Of a DNA stretch of 64,000 nucleotides, positions 16,911-26,142 are shown piece by piece (position 1 is the stretch's first letter; every line of letters starts with the position of its first letter). The DNA lies in contig JAEZFP010000023.1 in NCBI GenBank assembly GCA_023417475.1, positions 101,532-165,531 of the forward strand. The letters run 5' to 3'. A program made the position numbers and the translations under genes. The notes under the pieces were generated by a model. It saw nothing but the letters and a program-made list of their open reading frames with translations, ran no database searches and was not told the DNA's origin. Source of the stretch: Bacillota bacterium (lineage in GTDB: Bacteria > Bacillota > UBA4882 > UBA8346).

Positions 16911-18001
16911 GTTTCCAGCTCCTCCCGATACGCGTGGACCAGTACATCCGCCCCGATCCGGCGGACTGACCGGACCTGCAAACGCGGCGCCGCGGCCAAT
17001 TGGGTGACGCCGGCCCCGCCGACCACCCCTTTGGCGTCCGACCCGCCGATCCAAAACGGCGCGTAAAATAAATAATACTCATTCACCAGTTCCGCTTCGA
17101 CCAACGCGGTAAAAACGCCGGCCCCGCCCTCAGCCAAAACCGACTGGATCCCCAGCTCTCCCAAGGCCGTTAAAGACGCTTCCGGATCCACCCAGCCGCG
17201 CCGTTCCTGGCGGATCACCGTGACCCGCAATTGTCGGAGCTGCTCCAGGCGTTCCCGGGGCGCCTCCAAGGTACAGAACAGAATCAACTCGGCGGCCCGT
17301 TCGCGAACCAAACGGCTCTGCAACGGGATGCGCAGTTTGCTGTCGAAAACCACCGGCCGGGGCTGACGGGTCGCCGGTTTCAGCACGCGGTTGGTTAACT
17401 GCGGGTCGTCGGCCAACACCGTCTCCACCCCCACCAGCACCGCGCCGACCTCCGCCCGCAACCGGTGCACCCAACGCCGCGCCGGAGCGCCGGTGATCCA
17501 TTGCGAACTCCCGGCGTTGCTGGTGATCTTGCCGTCCAGACTCATCCCGGCCTTGAGGATCACCCAGGGTTTACCGGTCAGGCAAGCGTAAAGGAAACGC
17601 CGGTTCTGCTCCAAAGCTTGGCGCCGGCCCAAACCGTCGACCACGCTAATCCCGGCCTGGCGCAACCGTTCCGCGCCGCCGCCGGCGACCGGATTGGGGT
17701 CCGGCAACGCGAACTTCACTTCGGCAATTCCGGCCTGGATGACCGCTTCGGTGCACGGGGGCGTCCGGCCGTGATGGTTGCAGGGCTCCAACGTCACATA
17801 CAACGTGGCGCCACGCGGATCCTCGCGACAGGCCCGTAAAGCTTCAATCTCGGCGTGGGGCAACCCGGGACCGTGATGCCATCCTTCCCCGATAATTTGC
17901 CCATTTTTAACGATGACCGCTCCCACCATCGGATTGGGGCAGGTCAGCCCCTGCCCGCGTTTGCTCAATTCCAACGCCCGGTTCATAAACTTTTGATCCA
18001 T
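16895..18001 (-). CDS. ribD: Bifunctional pyrimidine deaminase/reductase
   Basis: A 368-aa two-domain enzyme acting after GTP cyclohydrolase II. The N-terminal CMP/dCMP-type deaminase domain has zinc motifs HAEIEAL (His + proton-shuttle Glu) and PCNHHGRTPPC. The C-terminal reductase domain (about 145-360) contains WVILKAGMSLDGKI and a late glycine-rich LAEGGAGVF for NADPH. It is the first gene of the rib operon. ATG with GAGGTG 5 bases upstream; the FMN riboswitch terminator ends only 16 bases before the start. Confidence 0.97.
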   Translation of the reverse strand: MDQKFMNRALELSKRGQGLTCPNPMVGAVIVKNGQIIGEGWHHGPGLPHAEIEALRACREDPRGATLYVTLEPCNHHGRTPPCTEAVIQAGIAEVKFALPDPNPVAGGGAERLRQAGISVVDGLGRRQALEQNRRFLYACLTGKPWVILKAGMSLDGKITSNAGSSQWITGAPARRWVHRLRAEVGAVLVGVETVLADDPQLTNRVLKPATRQPRPVVFDSKLRIPLQSRLVRERAAELILFCTLEAPRERLEQLRQLRVTVIRQERRGWVDPEASLTALGELGIQSVLAEGGAGVFTALVEAELVNEYYLFYAPFWIGGSDAKGVVGGAGVTQLAAAPRLQVRSVRRIGADVLVHAYREELETCLPV

Positions 18002-18016
18002 GGTTCACCTCGGAAT

Positions 18017-18054
18017 AAAAAAATCAGCCCGAAATAAAGCAGCTTCGGGCTGAT
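18017..18054 (-). terminator. FMN riboswitch terminator
   Basis: Stem ATCAGCCCGAA/TTCGGGCTGAT followed by seven T on the minus strand, between the aptamer and ribD. It indicates transcription control: FMN binding favours this hairpin. Confidence 0.9.
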
Positions 18055-18079
18055 CATTAATTTTGATCAGAAATAGGCA

Positions 18080-18188
18080 CCTTCTCTCATCCAGACTGTA
18101 CTGTCGGCTTTGGAATTTCACCAAATCAACCCTAATAATAGGGCTCGCGGGCTATACCGCCGGTTCGGACTCACACCGACCCCGAAGG
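18080..18188 (-). promoter_or_regulatory. FMN riboswitch (RFN element)
   Basis: The minus strand shows the conserved aptamer blocks in order: CCTTCGGGG at the 5' side, GTCCGAACCGGCGGT, GGTGAAATTCC, GCCGACAGT and GGATGAGAGAAGG closing the P1 stem. It senses FMN and controls ribD-ribE-ribBA, and possibly ribH. Confidence 0.96.
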
Positions 18189-18209
18189 CCAACATTATTA
18201 ATTTACCCC

Positions 18210-18239
18210 ATTCTAAAACAGAACTTGCATGCGGGTCAA
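18210..18239 (-). promoter_or_regulatory. Promoter of the rib operon
   Basis: TTGACC and TAGAAT on the minus strand with an 18-base spacer, about 20 bases before the aptamer. Confidence 0.7.
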
Positions 18240-18306
18240 GCGAATTTACAAATTGCTAACATTCCGCCCTCAAACCGGTTCATCCCCGCCGCTCGCGCCA
18301 GCGCCC

Positions 18307-18516
18307 CCAACCGTTCCGGCGCTTGCCGGAAGGATTCAGTCACCTGCCAAAATAGTTTTGGATCATGCCCGAACGGTTTTGGCAGGTGCCAAAATAGTTT
18401 TGGATCATGCCTGAACGGTTTTGGCGGGTGCCAAAATAGTTTTGGATCATGCCCGAACGGTTTTGGCGGGTGCCAAAATAGTTTTGGATCGTGCCGGAAC
18501 GGTTTTGGCAAATATC
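18307..18516. repeat. Tandem array 1, 21-bp period (GTTTTGG core)
   Basis: Ten 21-base units. The central eight alternate two variants that share GTTTTGG at positions 7-13 and TGCC at the end, so the array looks like a 42-bp repeat (near-identical copies begin at 18349, 18391, 18433 and 18475). The first two units are more degenerate but keep TGCC. Every other unit contains the palindrome CCAAAATAGTTTTGG across the unit border. Because 21 is a multiple of 3, false open frames run through it on both strands. Confidence 0.85.
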
Positions 18517-18766
18517 AAAACCGGCGCAGGTGAGATCGAAGTAATGAACAACCGGGGAAAGATCCCCGGTTCTATAACTTTCACAAACGTTCCGGCTGTG
18601 CTAATCCCATGGCGCCCCCCTCTCTTCCACCGCTTCGAACCGGTTGTCATTCAAAAGAGAGGGGGATCGTAAAACGTTTGTTCAAGTATTCGCTATCGCA
18701 GGGGGGTGAGTCACGCCCCATTTTCATCCGCATCGCTATCCCCGGCGCGCCGGGATATCCGACTCC
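18517..18766. other. Gene-free stretch between array 1 and the lyase gene
   Basis: Two stem-loops are present: AACCGGGGA/TCCCCGGTT at about 18550-18571, and a long-loop stem CCCCCTCTCTT/AAGAGAGGGGG between 18613 and 18667. Either could end the minus-strand lyase transcript. No gene seen. Confidence 0.5.
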
Positions 18767-20011
18767 TTACTTCATCACCGGCTCCGGGAAGAACAGATTG
18801 GTCCGGCTGGTCTTCACTTCGTCGCCAAGCAAAAGATTGGCGATGGCCGCGTAACGCGGATTGTGGTATCGTACCGCCGCGTAACGGAAATACAAGGCCG
18901 AAGAGGCTTCGTTTTCGGCTTTGTTGATCTGTTCGCCCGGCCAGGTTTGTTTGCCTTCGAGGAACGGGGCCAGAAAATCGATGGCTTTCTGAATTCCCCG
19001 GCCATCGGCGGTTTTGTAGTTCCAGATATCCACTCCCACCTTGTCGCCGAGGATCGCCAGGGAGATAAAGGCGCGCAAATTATAGAGATGATAATGGACT
19101 GAGCGGGTCCGGCTCATTTCCTGCGGCATTTTTCCTTCGGCGTCGAGTTGGGCCGCCAGCCGCAGGTCGGTGTTTTGAATCAGTTTCTTCGCCAGGTCGG
19201 CTTGGCCGGTGTAAACGGCGTAAGCCGCAACTTGGAAATCGTACCAGGTGCCGTGGTTGTTGGTGGCCGCGGCTTCGGCTTTGCCGATTTTGCTCTCAAT
19301 CAGCCATTTAAGATACGCTTTATACCATTCTTTCAGTTGGGCGAAATCGGCTTGGCTAAAGGCCGGCGTGCCCACGATCAAGGTAACGGCCTCGGCCAGA
19401 TTGACCAGGGTCAAGGTCTCGACAATTCCTTCTTTGCGGCCGTCATTGACGCCGGGAACGAATTGTCCGTAATTTAGGTTGGGATTCATCCGGGTCGCCG
19501 GATCCAGGAACCAAACTTTCACCAGTTTTGCCGCATGTTCGGCGTAGGCCGGATTGCCGGTCACGTAGTAGCCCAACGACAAGGCCTGAACCGCTCCCGA
19601 CATCTTCCCTAAGGTATTTTTGTCAAAAGTGTCATTGTTCACTTCCGGATTGACTTGGCCGTCTTTCCGGATGTACGGTTTGCCGTCGGGCGTATTGGGA
19701 TTGGGCCACCAATAAATGCCGATGCTGGTGTAGTCATGTTTGTCGCCGCTGGGTGGGGTTGATTTTTTATAAACGACCGACACCGGTTCCTGTTTTAAAG
19801 CCGCGTCGGCGTCGGCTTTAATATCGTCGACCGCCGCTTTAAAATCCCCGGGTTTTCCCGTCAATACTTGTTGTCGCACGTTATACAAAGCCTCTCCACT
19901 CCAAATCAGCAGGTCCGGCTTTTGGCCGTTCTCGCCCGCCATTAACGCAACACTTGTAAAACAGGTCATTAAAACAAAAAGTCCAATCAGAATGAACCTT
20001 ACCTTTTTCAT
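18767..20011 (-). CDS. Secreted alginate lyase family protein
   Basis: A 414-aa exported protein: signal peptide (FILIGLFVLMTCFTSVALMAG), then an alpha/alpha-toroid domain of the alginate lyase superfamily (PF05426-like). Recognisable family pieces are YWWPNP, a helix with YYVTGNPAYAEHAAKLVKVWF, GVNDGRKEGIVE, NNHGTWYD (probable catalytic Asn/His/Tyr area) and RSVHYHLYNL. Such lyases cut uronic-acid polysaccharides by beta-elimination; whether the substrate is alginate, glucuronan or another polyuronate cannot be decided here (PL5- or PL38-like). It is divergent from a heparinase-like lyase, suggesting joint control from the 252-base interval between them. Confidence 0.85.
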   Translation of the reverse strand: MKKVRFILIGLFVLMTCFTSVALMAGENGQKPDLLIWSGEALYNVRQQVLTGKPGDFKAAVDDIKADADAALKQEPVSVVYKKSTPPSGDKHDYTSIGIYWWPNPNTPDGKPYIRKDGQVNPEVNNDTFDKNTLGKMSGAVQALSLGYYVTGNPAYAEHAAKLVKVWFLDPATRMNPNLNYGQFVPGVNDGRKEGIVETLTLVNLAEAVTLIVGTPAFSQADFAQLKEWYKAYLKWLIESKIGKAEAAATNNHGTWYDFQVAAYAVYTGQADLAKKLIQNTDLRLAAQLDAEGKMPQEMSRTRSVHYHLYNLRAFISLAILGDKVGVDIWNYKTADGRGIQKAIDFLAPFLEGKQTWPGEQINKAENEASSALYFRYAAVRYHNPRYAAIANLLLGDEVKTSRTNLFFPEPVMK

Positions 20012-20263
20012 CTTACACCTCCGGATGATATTTCTTTTTATATTATAAAAAAATCACCCGGCGAAGGATTTAGACCAAATTGCAATTTTTTTACCTAAAA
20101 TTTAGATAGTCGTTACAACCGGGGTCGGCCAACCGGGAACAAAGCGTTTTGAACAAATCCGCCGCGCTTTACGTTTCATTTAGGGTGAACGGATTTATTA
20201 ACCGATGTTAACAATGCGCCGGTCGCAGTACCGTATGATAACCAAGTAAAAAGGGGTGTCCCT

Positions 20264-22642
20264 GTGAGAAAATTGTTGACCGTCTGTTTCGTGATCTTTT
20301 TTGCAACCGCCGCCGCGGTTCCGGGATTTGGCGCAACCGCCGCCGAACAGCTGTTGGTGCGCGAGCGAATCGGTTACTTCAACGCTTTGGTCCCCCCCGA
20401 CCACCCGCGGTTGATGGTGAAACGTTCCGAGCTTCCCGAGTGGCGCCGTTTCGTTCAAAACCTGCGCAACCGGAAAGAATACGCGCCGTTGGTTAAAAAT
20501 ATCCTCCAAAAGGTCGTCGCCGGCGAACTCCCGACCGAACCGGCGGCTCCGCACGGCAAAGGCTATGAGGAACGGCAGATCTGGGAGCAAGGTTATAAGA
20601 TCGCCTTTGACGCCGGCAGCAAAGCGCAACAATACGCTTTTTCGTATCTGCTCACCGGCGAGGAACCTTACGGCCGGGAGACCGGTCGGCTGCTGACCAA
20701 TCTGGCCGGTTGGGATATCAACGGCGGGATTAATCTCAAGTTAAATGACGAAGCGTTTATCCAGTCGCTCCGGCCGATGTTGTTCGCTTACGACTGGGCG
20801 CACGACGCCTTGACGCCCGAGGAACGGAAGCTGGTTTTGCAGGCGTTCGACGTTCGCTTAAAAACCCTTTATCAATTGGTTGCCAACAAGTTTTCCCTGA
20901 CCCAACCGACGCCGCCCGACAACTCCCTCAGCCATCCGCTGCGTTTCATCTCCACCCTAGGCCTGGCCGGATTGGTTTTATATCAGGACCTGCCCGAAGC
21001 TCCCGCTTATTTGGCTTGGGCTTACGAATATTATCTGCGGCAGTTTCCCGTCTGGGGCGGCAGCGACGGCGGCTGGTCGGAGGGCTTGAACTACTGGAGT
21101 TCCGGAATCAATCAACATTTTCAATTCCTGGACGCCCTGAAAACGCTCGGTAACACGGAACTGTTCGCCAAACCGTTCTTGCGCAACAACGGCTATTTTG
21201 GGTTATACAATCTCCCGCCTTATCCGGGCTCATCCTTTGGCGATCTCTGCAATATTATCGGACCCAACCCTAACACCGCCCTGATTTTTGAAAAATACGC
21301 CCTGCTTTACCAGGACCCGTTCTACCAAAAGTATTTCGAGACCATATTTCAACGCTACCCCAACGGTCTGGCCTATTATCAATTCTCCTGTTTCGATACC
21401 GTCTTCCACCTGTACCGCAAGTCGCAAACCCCGGTGCGGGCGCGCGATCTGGCGGAGTTGCCCCGCAGCCGCTATTTTGCGGACATCGGTTGGGTGGCCA
21501 TCCATAGCAAACTCGGCAGCAAAACCGACGACATCATGCTGGGATTCAAAAGCAGCCCCTACGGTTCGGCCAGCCACAGTTTCGCCGATCAAAACAGTTT
21601 TGTCCTGAACGCTTTTGGGGAACCGTTGGCGATCTCCTCCGGCTACCGGGAATGGTACGGCAGTCCGCATCATATCGGCTGGACCCGCACCACTCAGGCT
21701 AAAAACGCCGTGCTTTTCGGCGGCCAAGGCCAACCCATCCGGGATCCGGCGGCCGGCGGAACCATCACTCATTTCTATACCGGACCGAACTATGACTTCA
21801 CCAGCGGCGACGCTACCAAAGCCTATTCCCGGCTCGGCGTCGGCCAGGCTTTGCGGCATATTATCTTCGTCAACCGCCGTTATTTTATCTTCCTGGACGA
21901 GCTGCAGTCCGACAAGCCGGTAACCCATCAATGGCTGCTGCAGGCGAAAAATCCCTTCAACTTCGATCCAAAAAACAGCCGGGTGACGCTTACCCGCAAT
22001 CAAGCCGGACTGGCGGTCCAGTTTCTGGTCCCGGCGGCCCGGGCCTTACGTTTCAGTCAGACCGACCAGTTCGCCGCTGCCGTCCATCCGGCTTACCAAT
22101 CCAAAATGGCCAATGAATGGCATTTCACGGCGGACGCTCAACCGGCTTCGGCCCGTCAAGATTTTCTGACTTTGCTGGAGCCGTTCCGCGCGCCGGCCCA
22201 ACCGGCCGTCAAGGCGCAACTGCTCAAAACCGGCGCCGGCTATGCGGTCAACCTTAGCGAGCCTGACTCCCAAACCACCGTCTGGATGGCGAAAGCAAAA
22301 CAACGTTGGGTCCGCTCCGCCGCCGGCAACCTGCGGGGACTGGCGGGAGCCGTTTCCGTGAGCCATAACCGGGCCAACCGCTTCTTCCTTTACGACGGAA
22401 CACTGTTACGGACCAAACGGTTGCAGATTGAAACCTCATTACCGGCCACGTTGGAAGGATCCTTCGAACCGGCCGGCCTCACCTTGTCCGTCACGGCGAA
22501 ACTCCCGTACCAACTGCGGATCACCGTACCGTTTGTCCCCAGCGCCATCCGGGGCTTACCCGCGGAGAACTGGCGGTATGACGCGAAAAGTCACCAGCTT
22601 ATCCTGGAGATTTCCGATAGCGCGACGTTATTTGTGATGTGA
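20264..22642 (+). CDS. Secreted heparinase II/III-like polysaccharide lyase
   Basis: A 792-aa exported protein. Signal peptide 1-25; DUF4962/alpha-toroid region about 40-380 with DGGWSEGLNYW and NNGYFGLYNLPPY; heparinase II/III beta-sandwich about 400-650 containing SASHSFADQNSFVLNAFGE, the typical His/Asp strand of the family, and SSGYREWYGS. The C-terminus adds more beta-strands. These lyases eliminate at uronic-acid residues of glycosaminoglycan-like or algal acidic polysaccharides. GTG start with AAGGGGTG upstream. It is followed by a terminator; with the divergent lyase it forms the depolymerising part of the region. Confidence 0.87.
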   Translation: MRKLLTVCFVIFFATAAAVPGFGATAAEQLLVRERIGYFNALVPPDHPRLMVKRSELPEWRRFVQNLRNRKEYAPLVKNILQKVVAGELPTEPAAPHGKGYEERQIWEQGYKIAFDAGSKAQQYAFSYLLTGEEPYGRETGRLLTNLAGWDINGGINLKLNDEAFIQSLRPMLFAYDWAHDALTPEERKLVLQAFDVRLKTLYQLVANKFSLTQPTPPDNSLSHPLRFISTLGLAGLVLYQDLPEAPAYLAWAYEYYLRQFPVWGGSDGGWSEGLNYWSSGINQHFQFLDALKTLGNTELFAKPFLRNNGYFGLYNLPPYPGSSFGDLCNIIGPNPNTALIFEKYALLYQDPFYQKYFETIFQRYPNGLAYYQFSCFDTVFHLYRKSQTPVRARDLAELPRSRYFADIGWVAIHSKLGSKTDDIMLGFKSSPYGSASHSFADQNSFVLNAFGEPLAISSGYREWYGSPHHIGWTRTTQAKNAVLFGGQGQPIRDPAAGGTITHFYTGPNYDFTSGDATKAYSRLGVGQALRHIIFVNRRYFIFLDELQSDKPVTHQWLLQAKNPFNFDPKNSRVTLTRNQAGLAVQFLVPAARALRFSQTDQFAAAVHPAYQSKMANEWHFTADAQPASARQDFLTLLEPFRAPAQPAVKAQLLKTGAGYAVNLSEPDSQTTVWMAKAKQRWVRSAAGNLRGLAGAVSVSHNRANRFFLYDGTLLRTKRLQIETSLPATLEGSFEPAGLTLSVTAKLPYQLRITVPFVPSAIRGLPAENWRYDAKSHQLILEISDSATLFVM

Positions 22643-22697
22643 TTTTTTCGTTTGGACAGCCGCTTGCGACAACTTCAGCAAACTTCTCCTCTTGCTT

Positions 22698-22723
22698 GAC
22701 CCGGCCGCGCCGGGTCGTTTTTT
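22698..22723 (+). terminator. Intrinsic terminator of the heparinase-like gene
   Basis: GACCCGGC/GCCGGGTC with a 3-base loop, then GTTTTTT. Confidence 0.9.
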
Positions 22724-22858
22724 ACCCTTTTGCGATCGGCAGTTTTCCTTAAAGAGGGATTTCCCGCTCCGGCGCGAACATAATCAAAATGGCTGGAAAA
22801 TTTGGGTCCAACTGCGACCCATCCCCTTAAAGGGTACTTATTGAAAGGTCGTGATGCA

Positions 22859-23530
22859 ATGAGTGAACTAACCCCCCGCGCGCTCGCGGCAATGATTGAT
22901 CATACCATCCTGAAACCGGAAGCCACCCGCGAACAGATCGCGACCCTCTGCGCCGAGGCCAAACAGTATCAATTTTGTTCCGTATGCGTCAATCCGGTCT
23001 GGGTCGCCGAGGCCGCCAAACATTTGGCAGGGTCCGGAGTGAAAGTTTGCACCGTCATCGGCTTTCCGCTTGGCGCGAACGCCAGCGAGATCAAGGCGTA
23101 CGAAGTTCAAAAAGCGCTTGCCGACGGCGCCACCGAAGTGGATATGGTGATCAATGTCGGCGCCTTGAAATCGGGAATGCTGGAATTGGTGAAAACCGAT
23201 ATTCAGGCGGTGGTGGCCGCGACCGGCGCGCAAGCGTTGGTCAAAGTGATCATCGAGACCGCCCTGCTCACCGCGGAAGAAAAGCTCACCGCCTGTCAAT
23301 TGGCGGTCGCGGCCGGCGCTCATTTCGTCAAGACCTCGACCGGGTTTGGCCCGGGCGGCGCGACCCCGGCCGATATCGCTTTAATGCGCCAGGCCGTCGG
23401 ACCGGCTATCGGCGTCAAAGCCTCCGGCGGAGTGCGGGATCTTGAAGCCGCTTTGGCAATGGTCGCGGCCGGCGCCAGCCGGGTCGGCACCAGTTCCGGA
23501 GTGAAGATCATCGACGCGATGTCATCCTAG
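22859..23530 (+). CDS. deoC: Deoxyribose-phosphate aldolase
   Basis: A 223-aa class I aldolase that splits 2-deoxyribose 5-phosphate into glyceraldehyde 3-phosphate and acetaldehyde. Family motifs are MIDHTILKPEAT at the start, VCVNPVWV, VIGFPLGAN, EVDMVINVGALKSG, VKVIIETALL (catalytic Lys) and FVKTSTGFGPGGAT (Schiff-base Lys), then GVKASGGVR. ATG 22859 is preferred, as GAAAGG lies upstream and the protein then has family length. It is monocistronic; its place among carbohydrate genes may be incidental. Confidence 0.96.
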   Translation: MSELTPRALAAMIDHTILKPEATREQIATLCAEAKQYQFCSVCVNPVWVAEAAKHLAGSGVKVCTVIGFPLGANASEIKAYEVQKALADGATEVDMVINVGALKSGMLELVKTDIQAVVAATGAQALVKVIIETALLTAEEKLTACQLAVAAGAHFVKTSTGFGPGGATPADIALMRQAVGPAIGVKASGGVRDLEAALAMVAAGASRVGTSSGVKIIDAMSS

Positions 23531-23543
23531 TTAGGATTACCAA

Positions 23544-23568
23544 AAGGACTGCCCCTGAGGCAGTCCTT
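23544..23568. terminator. Bidirectional hairpin between deoC and the hydrolase gene
   Basis: AAGGACTGCC/GGCAGTCCTT around a 5-base loop, between two converging genes. Confidence 0.75.
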
Positions 23569-23590
23569 CCTGTTCTGTTCATTGCGCTGA

Positions 23591-24313
23591 TTACGAGCCC
23601 AAAAAATCCATCATCAACTCCCGCGCCCGCAACGCCGCCCCGGGATCATACCCCTTGCCAAAGGGATCGGCGAAGCCGTGTCGCGCTGGGAACACCTCGG
23701 TTCGGACATTGGCTTGGCCGGCCAGCGCTTCCGCCAACTCCGCCACCGGAAAAGATGTTTCCTGGGCCAATAAGAGCAACGTCGGACATTGCGGTCGAAT
23801 CTCCCGGTAATCGCGGATCCGCGAGCCGTAAAAACCCACCATTCGATGAAGATGTAACGGCAACGCGCTGCAGAGCCAGGCGACGGTGGCCCCGACGCTG
23901 TAACCCACCAGCGAAACCCGCTCATAGGTCGCCGATTTGGCCAGAATCAACCGCCGCGCCTGTTCAGCCGCAGTCGCCAGGCCCACTGTCCGGTAAAAGT
24001 GCGCGTACGCCTGGTCGGCTTGATCATAGTCAAAAGCCGGCCGTCCCAAGAGATTGGGACAGCAAACGGCGTAACCCGCCGTTTCCAGCAACCCGGCGGT
24101 CGTTTCGATATGGCGGTTCAAGCCGTAAATCTCATGCAGAATGATCAGACAATGACGCTGCAACGAATGGTATCCTCCGTTAAACTCATTTTCATAATTC
24201 AAGTAGTCGTCCACGCTAGCTACCGCATAATCTAATATTCCTGCCGGCACCCGCCCAATTTCAACGAAAACCCCGGCGTTTTCACGCAAGGGTTTCATGC
24301 CCGCCGTTTCCAT
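23591..24313 (-). CDS. Dienelactone-hydrolase-like alpha/beta hydrolase
   Basis: A 240-aa cytosolic alpha/beta hydrolase. LIILHEIYGLNRHI matches the first strand and oxyanion loop of dienelactone hydrolases; the nucleophile elbow is GYSVGA, thus Ser rather than the Cys of true dienelactone hydrolases; the late His is in ARHGFADP. An N-terminal extension of about 50 residues precedes the core. ATG 24313 is chosen for GGTGG just upstream; it overlaps the preceding epimerase gene by 32 bases. It is the last gene of the binding protein-permeases-epimerase operon, so it may open a lactone or ester of the imported sugar acid; this is inference. Confidence 0.75.
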   Translation of the reverse strand: METAGMKPLRENAGVFVEIGRVPAGILDYAVASVDDYLNYENEFNGGYHSLQRHCLIILHEIYGLNRHIETTAGLLETAGYAVCCPNLLGRPAFDYDQADQAYAHFYRTVGLATAAEQARRLILAKSATYERVSLVGYSVGATVAWLCSALPLHLHRMVGFYGSRIRDYREIRPQCPTLLLLAQETSFPVAELAEALAGQANVRTEVFPARHGFADPFGKGYDPGAALRARELMMDFLGS

Positions 24314-25145
24314 GGTTACCACCAGCTTCGATTCGGGCGAGAATGGGTTGCAGATGGCGCAGCGTTTGTTGGGCCGCCCGTTCCGGCGCCGGTAGGGGCA
24401 GACATTCGATGCCCAACGCGCCTGCATAGCCGATTTGCTGCAATTCGGTCAGAATCGCTGTAAAATCGAGGTGTCCCATTCCGGCCGGCCAACGGTTACT
24501 GTCGGCCAGATGAACATGGATCAGCCGTGGGGCGCATTGGCGAAAGGTTTCGCTCAGATCGACCTCCTCGATATTCATATGGAACGTGTCAAGTAAGATC
24601 CCGAGATAGTCCGAGTTTAAACGTTCCGTTACCGCCGCCGCCGTGACGCCGCGGTTCAAAAAATTGGTTTCATAGCGGTTGATCGCTTCCAAGGCAATCC
24701 GTACCCGATGTTCGGCGGCAGTTTCCAAGACTTCCTGCAAGCAATCGAGCATCCATCCTTGGGCGGTTTCATGTTGCCCCGGATCGGCCGGAAGCGAACC
24801 CTTCATCGAACCGATAATGATCGCCGCGTCCCACTCCGCGCCCAGCTCAATCTGGGAGCGAATCCGCGTCACCGCCGCGCGCCGGACCGCCGGATCCGGA
24901 TCCATCATATTGAGCCGGTCCCGGACAAAACCCAAGCCCGTCCCGATGGTGGTCACCCGGATGCCGGTCGCCTGTAAGCTTCGTTTGATGCCGGCCACAT
25001 CCAGGGCTTTCGGATCGCGGATATGCAATTCGACATAATCATAACCCAATTCCCGCGCCAGCTCGATCTGGCAGGCATAATCGCCTTGAAGCACAAACGG
25101 CGCTTGCGGGCCGCAGGGTTCCGAAACGGTAATGCTCAATTTCAT
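24282..25145 (-). CDS. Sugar isomerase/epimerase, IolO-like TIM barrel, paralog 1
   Basis: A 287-aa AP-endonuclease-2-type TIM barrel. Key segments are VELHIRDPKALD, TTIGTGLGFV, ALEAINRYETNFLN, LDTFHMNIEEVD, HLHVADSNRWPAGMGHLDF and GIECLPLP; the Glu, Asp, His and Glu in these form the usual metal site. The pattern closely recalls, from memory, the Thermotoga 5-keto-L-gluconate epimerase IolO (TM0416), which links inositol breakdown to D-tagaturonate. ATG 25145 follows AAAGGAG; a longer frame lacks a site. It is downstream of two permease genes and overlaps the hydrolase gene. A second copy lies at 31482-32303. Confidence 0.82.
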   Translation of the reverse strand: MKLSITVSEPCGPQAPFVLQGDYACQIELARELGYDYVELHIRDPKALDVAGIKRSLQATGIRVTTIGTGLGFVRDRLNMMDPDPAVRRAAVTRIRSQIELGAEWDAAIIIGSMKGSLPADPGQHETAQGWMLDCLQEVLETAAEHRVRIALEAINRYETNFLNRGVTAAAVTERLNSDYLGILLDTFHMNIEEVDLSETFRQCAPRLIHVHLADSNRWPAGMGHLDFTAILTELQQIGYAGALGIECLPLPAPERAAQQTLRHLQPILARIEAGGNHGNGGHETLA

Positions 25146-25305
25146 GTTGATTGCTCCTTTAATGTGCTCAGCGAACCGTTGCCCCTGGTCCGTTACCGGA
25201 AGTTCAGCGTTGCTATTCATTCAGTTCGCCATCCCGAAGCGTTTCCCTGCCAATGCCGGGCTGGTCAAGACCGCAACCCGCTGCTGGCAATCCGGCCGCT
25301 ACCGA

Positions 25306-26142
25306 TTACCCTTTCAAACCGGTGGTGGCAATTCCTTCGACAAAGTACCGCTGGGCAAAGAAGAAGATCAAAATCGGGGGGATCATGGTGACCACCGACA
25401 TCGCCATCACCTTATCCCAACTGACTGCCGCGCCAAGATCGAGATCAATCCGTAGTCCTAACGACAGCGGGTATTTGCTGACCGAACTGATATAGATCAA
25501 CGGATTGAAAAAGTCATTCCAATGCCAGATAAAATCGAAAATTCCCGCCGAAAACAGCGCCGGCTTCGATAAGGGCAGCAAAATCCGGTAAAGGATTTGA
25601 AACGAATTACACCCGTCGATAACGGCCGACTCGTCCAACTCCCGCGGAATACCCCGTAAGAACTGAACCAACATAAAGATGAAAAAGGATTGGGTCGCCA
25701 GCAACGCCGGAACATAAAACGGGGTGAAACTGTCCAGCCAGCCGAGATCCCGGAACAGAATGTAACGCGGGATGATAATTACCGTCTTCGGTAGCATTAA
25801 GGTGGCGATCATTAAAGAGAACAATAGTTTTTTCATGGGAAAACGGAACCGCGCAAAACCGTAGGCCACCAAATAACTCGATAGTAACGTAAAGGTGATC
25901 GACGGCAACACCATCTTGATGGTGTTCAGGAAAAACTGGTTATAGTTGTTTTGACCGAAACCGATCCAGCCTTTGACATAAGCCCCGAAGCTAATATGCG
26001 AAGGAATCAAACGGAACGAGGTAAAGATCTCGTCATTGGTCTTGAATGAGCCGCTAATCAGCCAGAGCAACGGGTAGATCATCAAGATCCCCAGTAAGGA
26101 GATTGCCAGATAGGTCGCGATCATTTTTATGGTTTTTTTCAT
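25306..26142 (-). CDS. Sugar ABC importer permease (MalG/CUT1 type), system 1
   Basis: A 278-aa inner-membrane permease with six predicted helices. The EAA loop, which contacts the ATPase, reads ELDESAVIDGCNSFQILYRILLPLSKPAL. The C-terminal FVEGIATTGLKG is typical for CUT1 MalG-like subunits. ATG 26142 shares a base with the stop of the upstream permease gene (TGATG), so the two are translationally coupled. The partner ATPase is not encoded in the window. Confidence 0.93.
   Translation of the reverse strand: MKKTIKMIATYLAISLLGILMIYPLLWLISGSFKTNDEIFTSFRLIPSHISFGAYVKGWIGFGQNNYNQFFLNTIKMVLPSITFTLLSSYLVAYGFARFRFPMKKLLFSLMIATLMLPKTVIIIPRYILFRDLGWLDSFTPFYVPALLATQSFFIFMLVQFLRGIPRELDESAVIDGCNSFQILYRILLPLSKPALFSAGIFDFIWHWNDFFNPLIYISSVSKYPLSLGLRIDLDLGAAVSWDKVMAMSVVTMIPPILIFFFAQRYFVEGIATTGLKG

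Noticed and set aside
18236..18511. Open frames of 60-150 codons on both strands across array 1
   Set aside because: They exist only because the 21-bp unit is a multiple of three; they encode a heptad echo of the repeat with no ribosome site.
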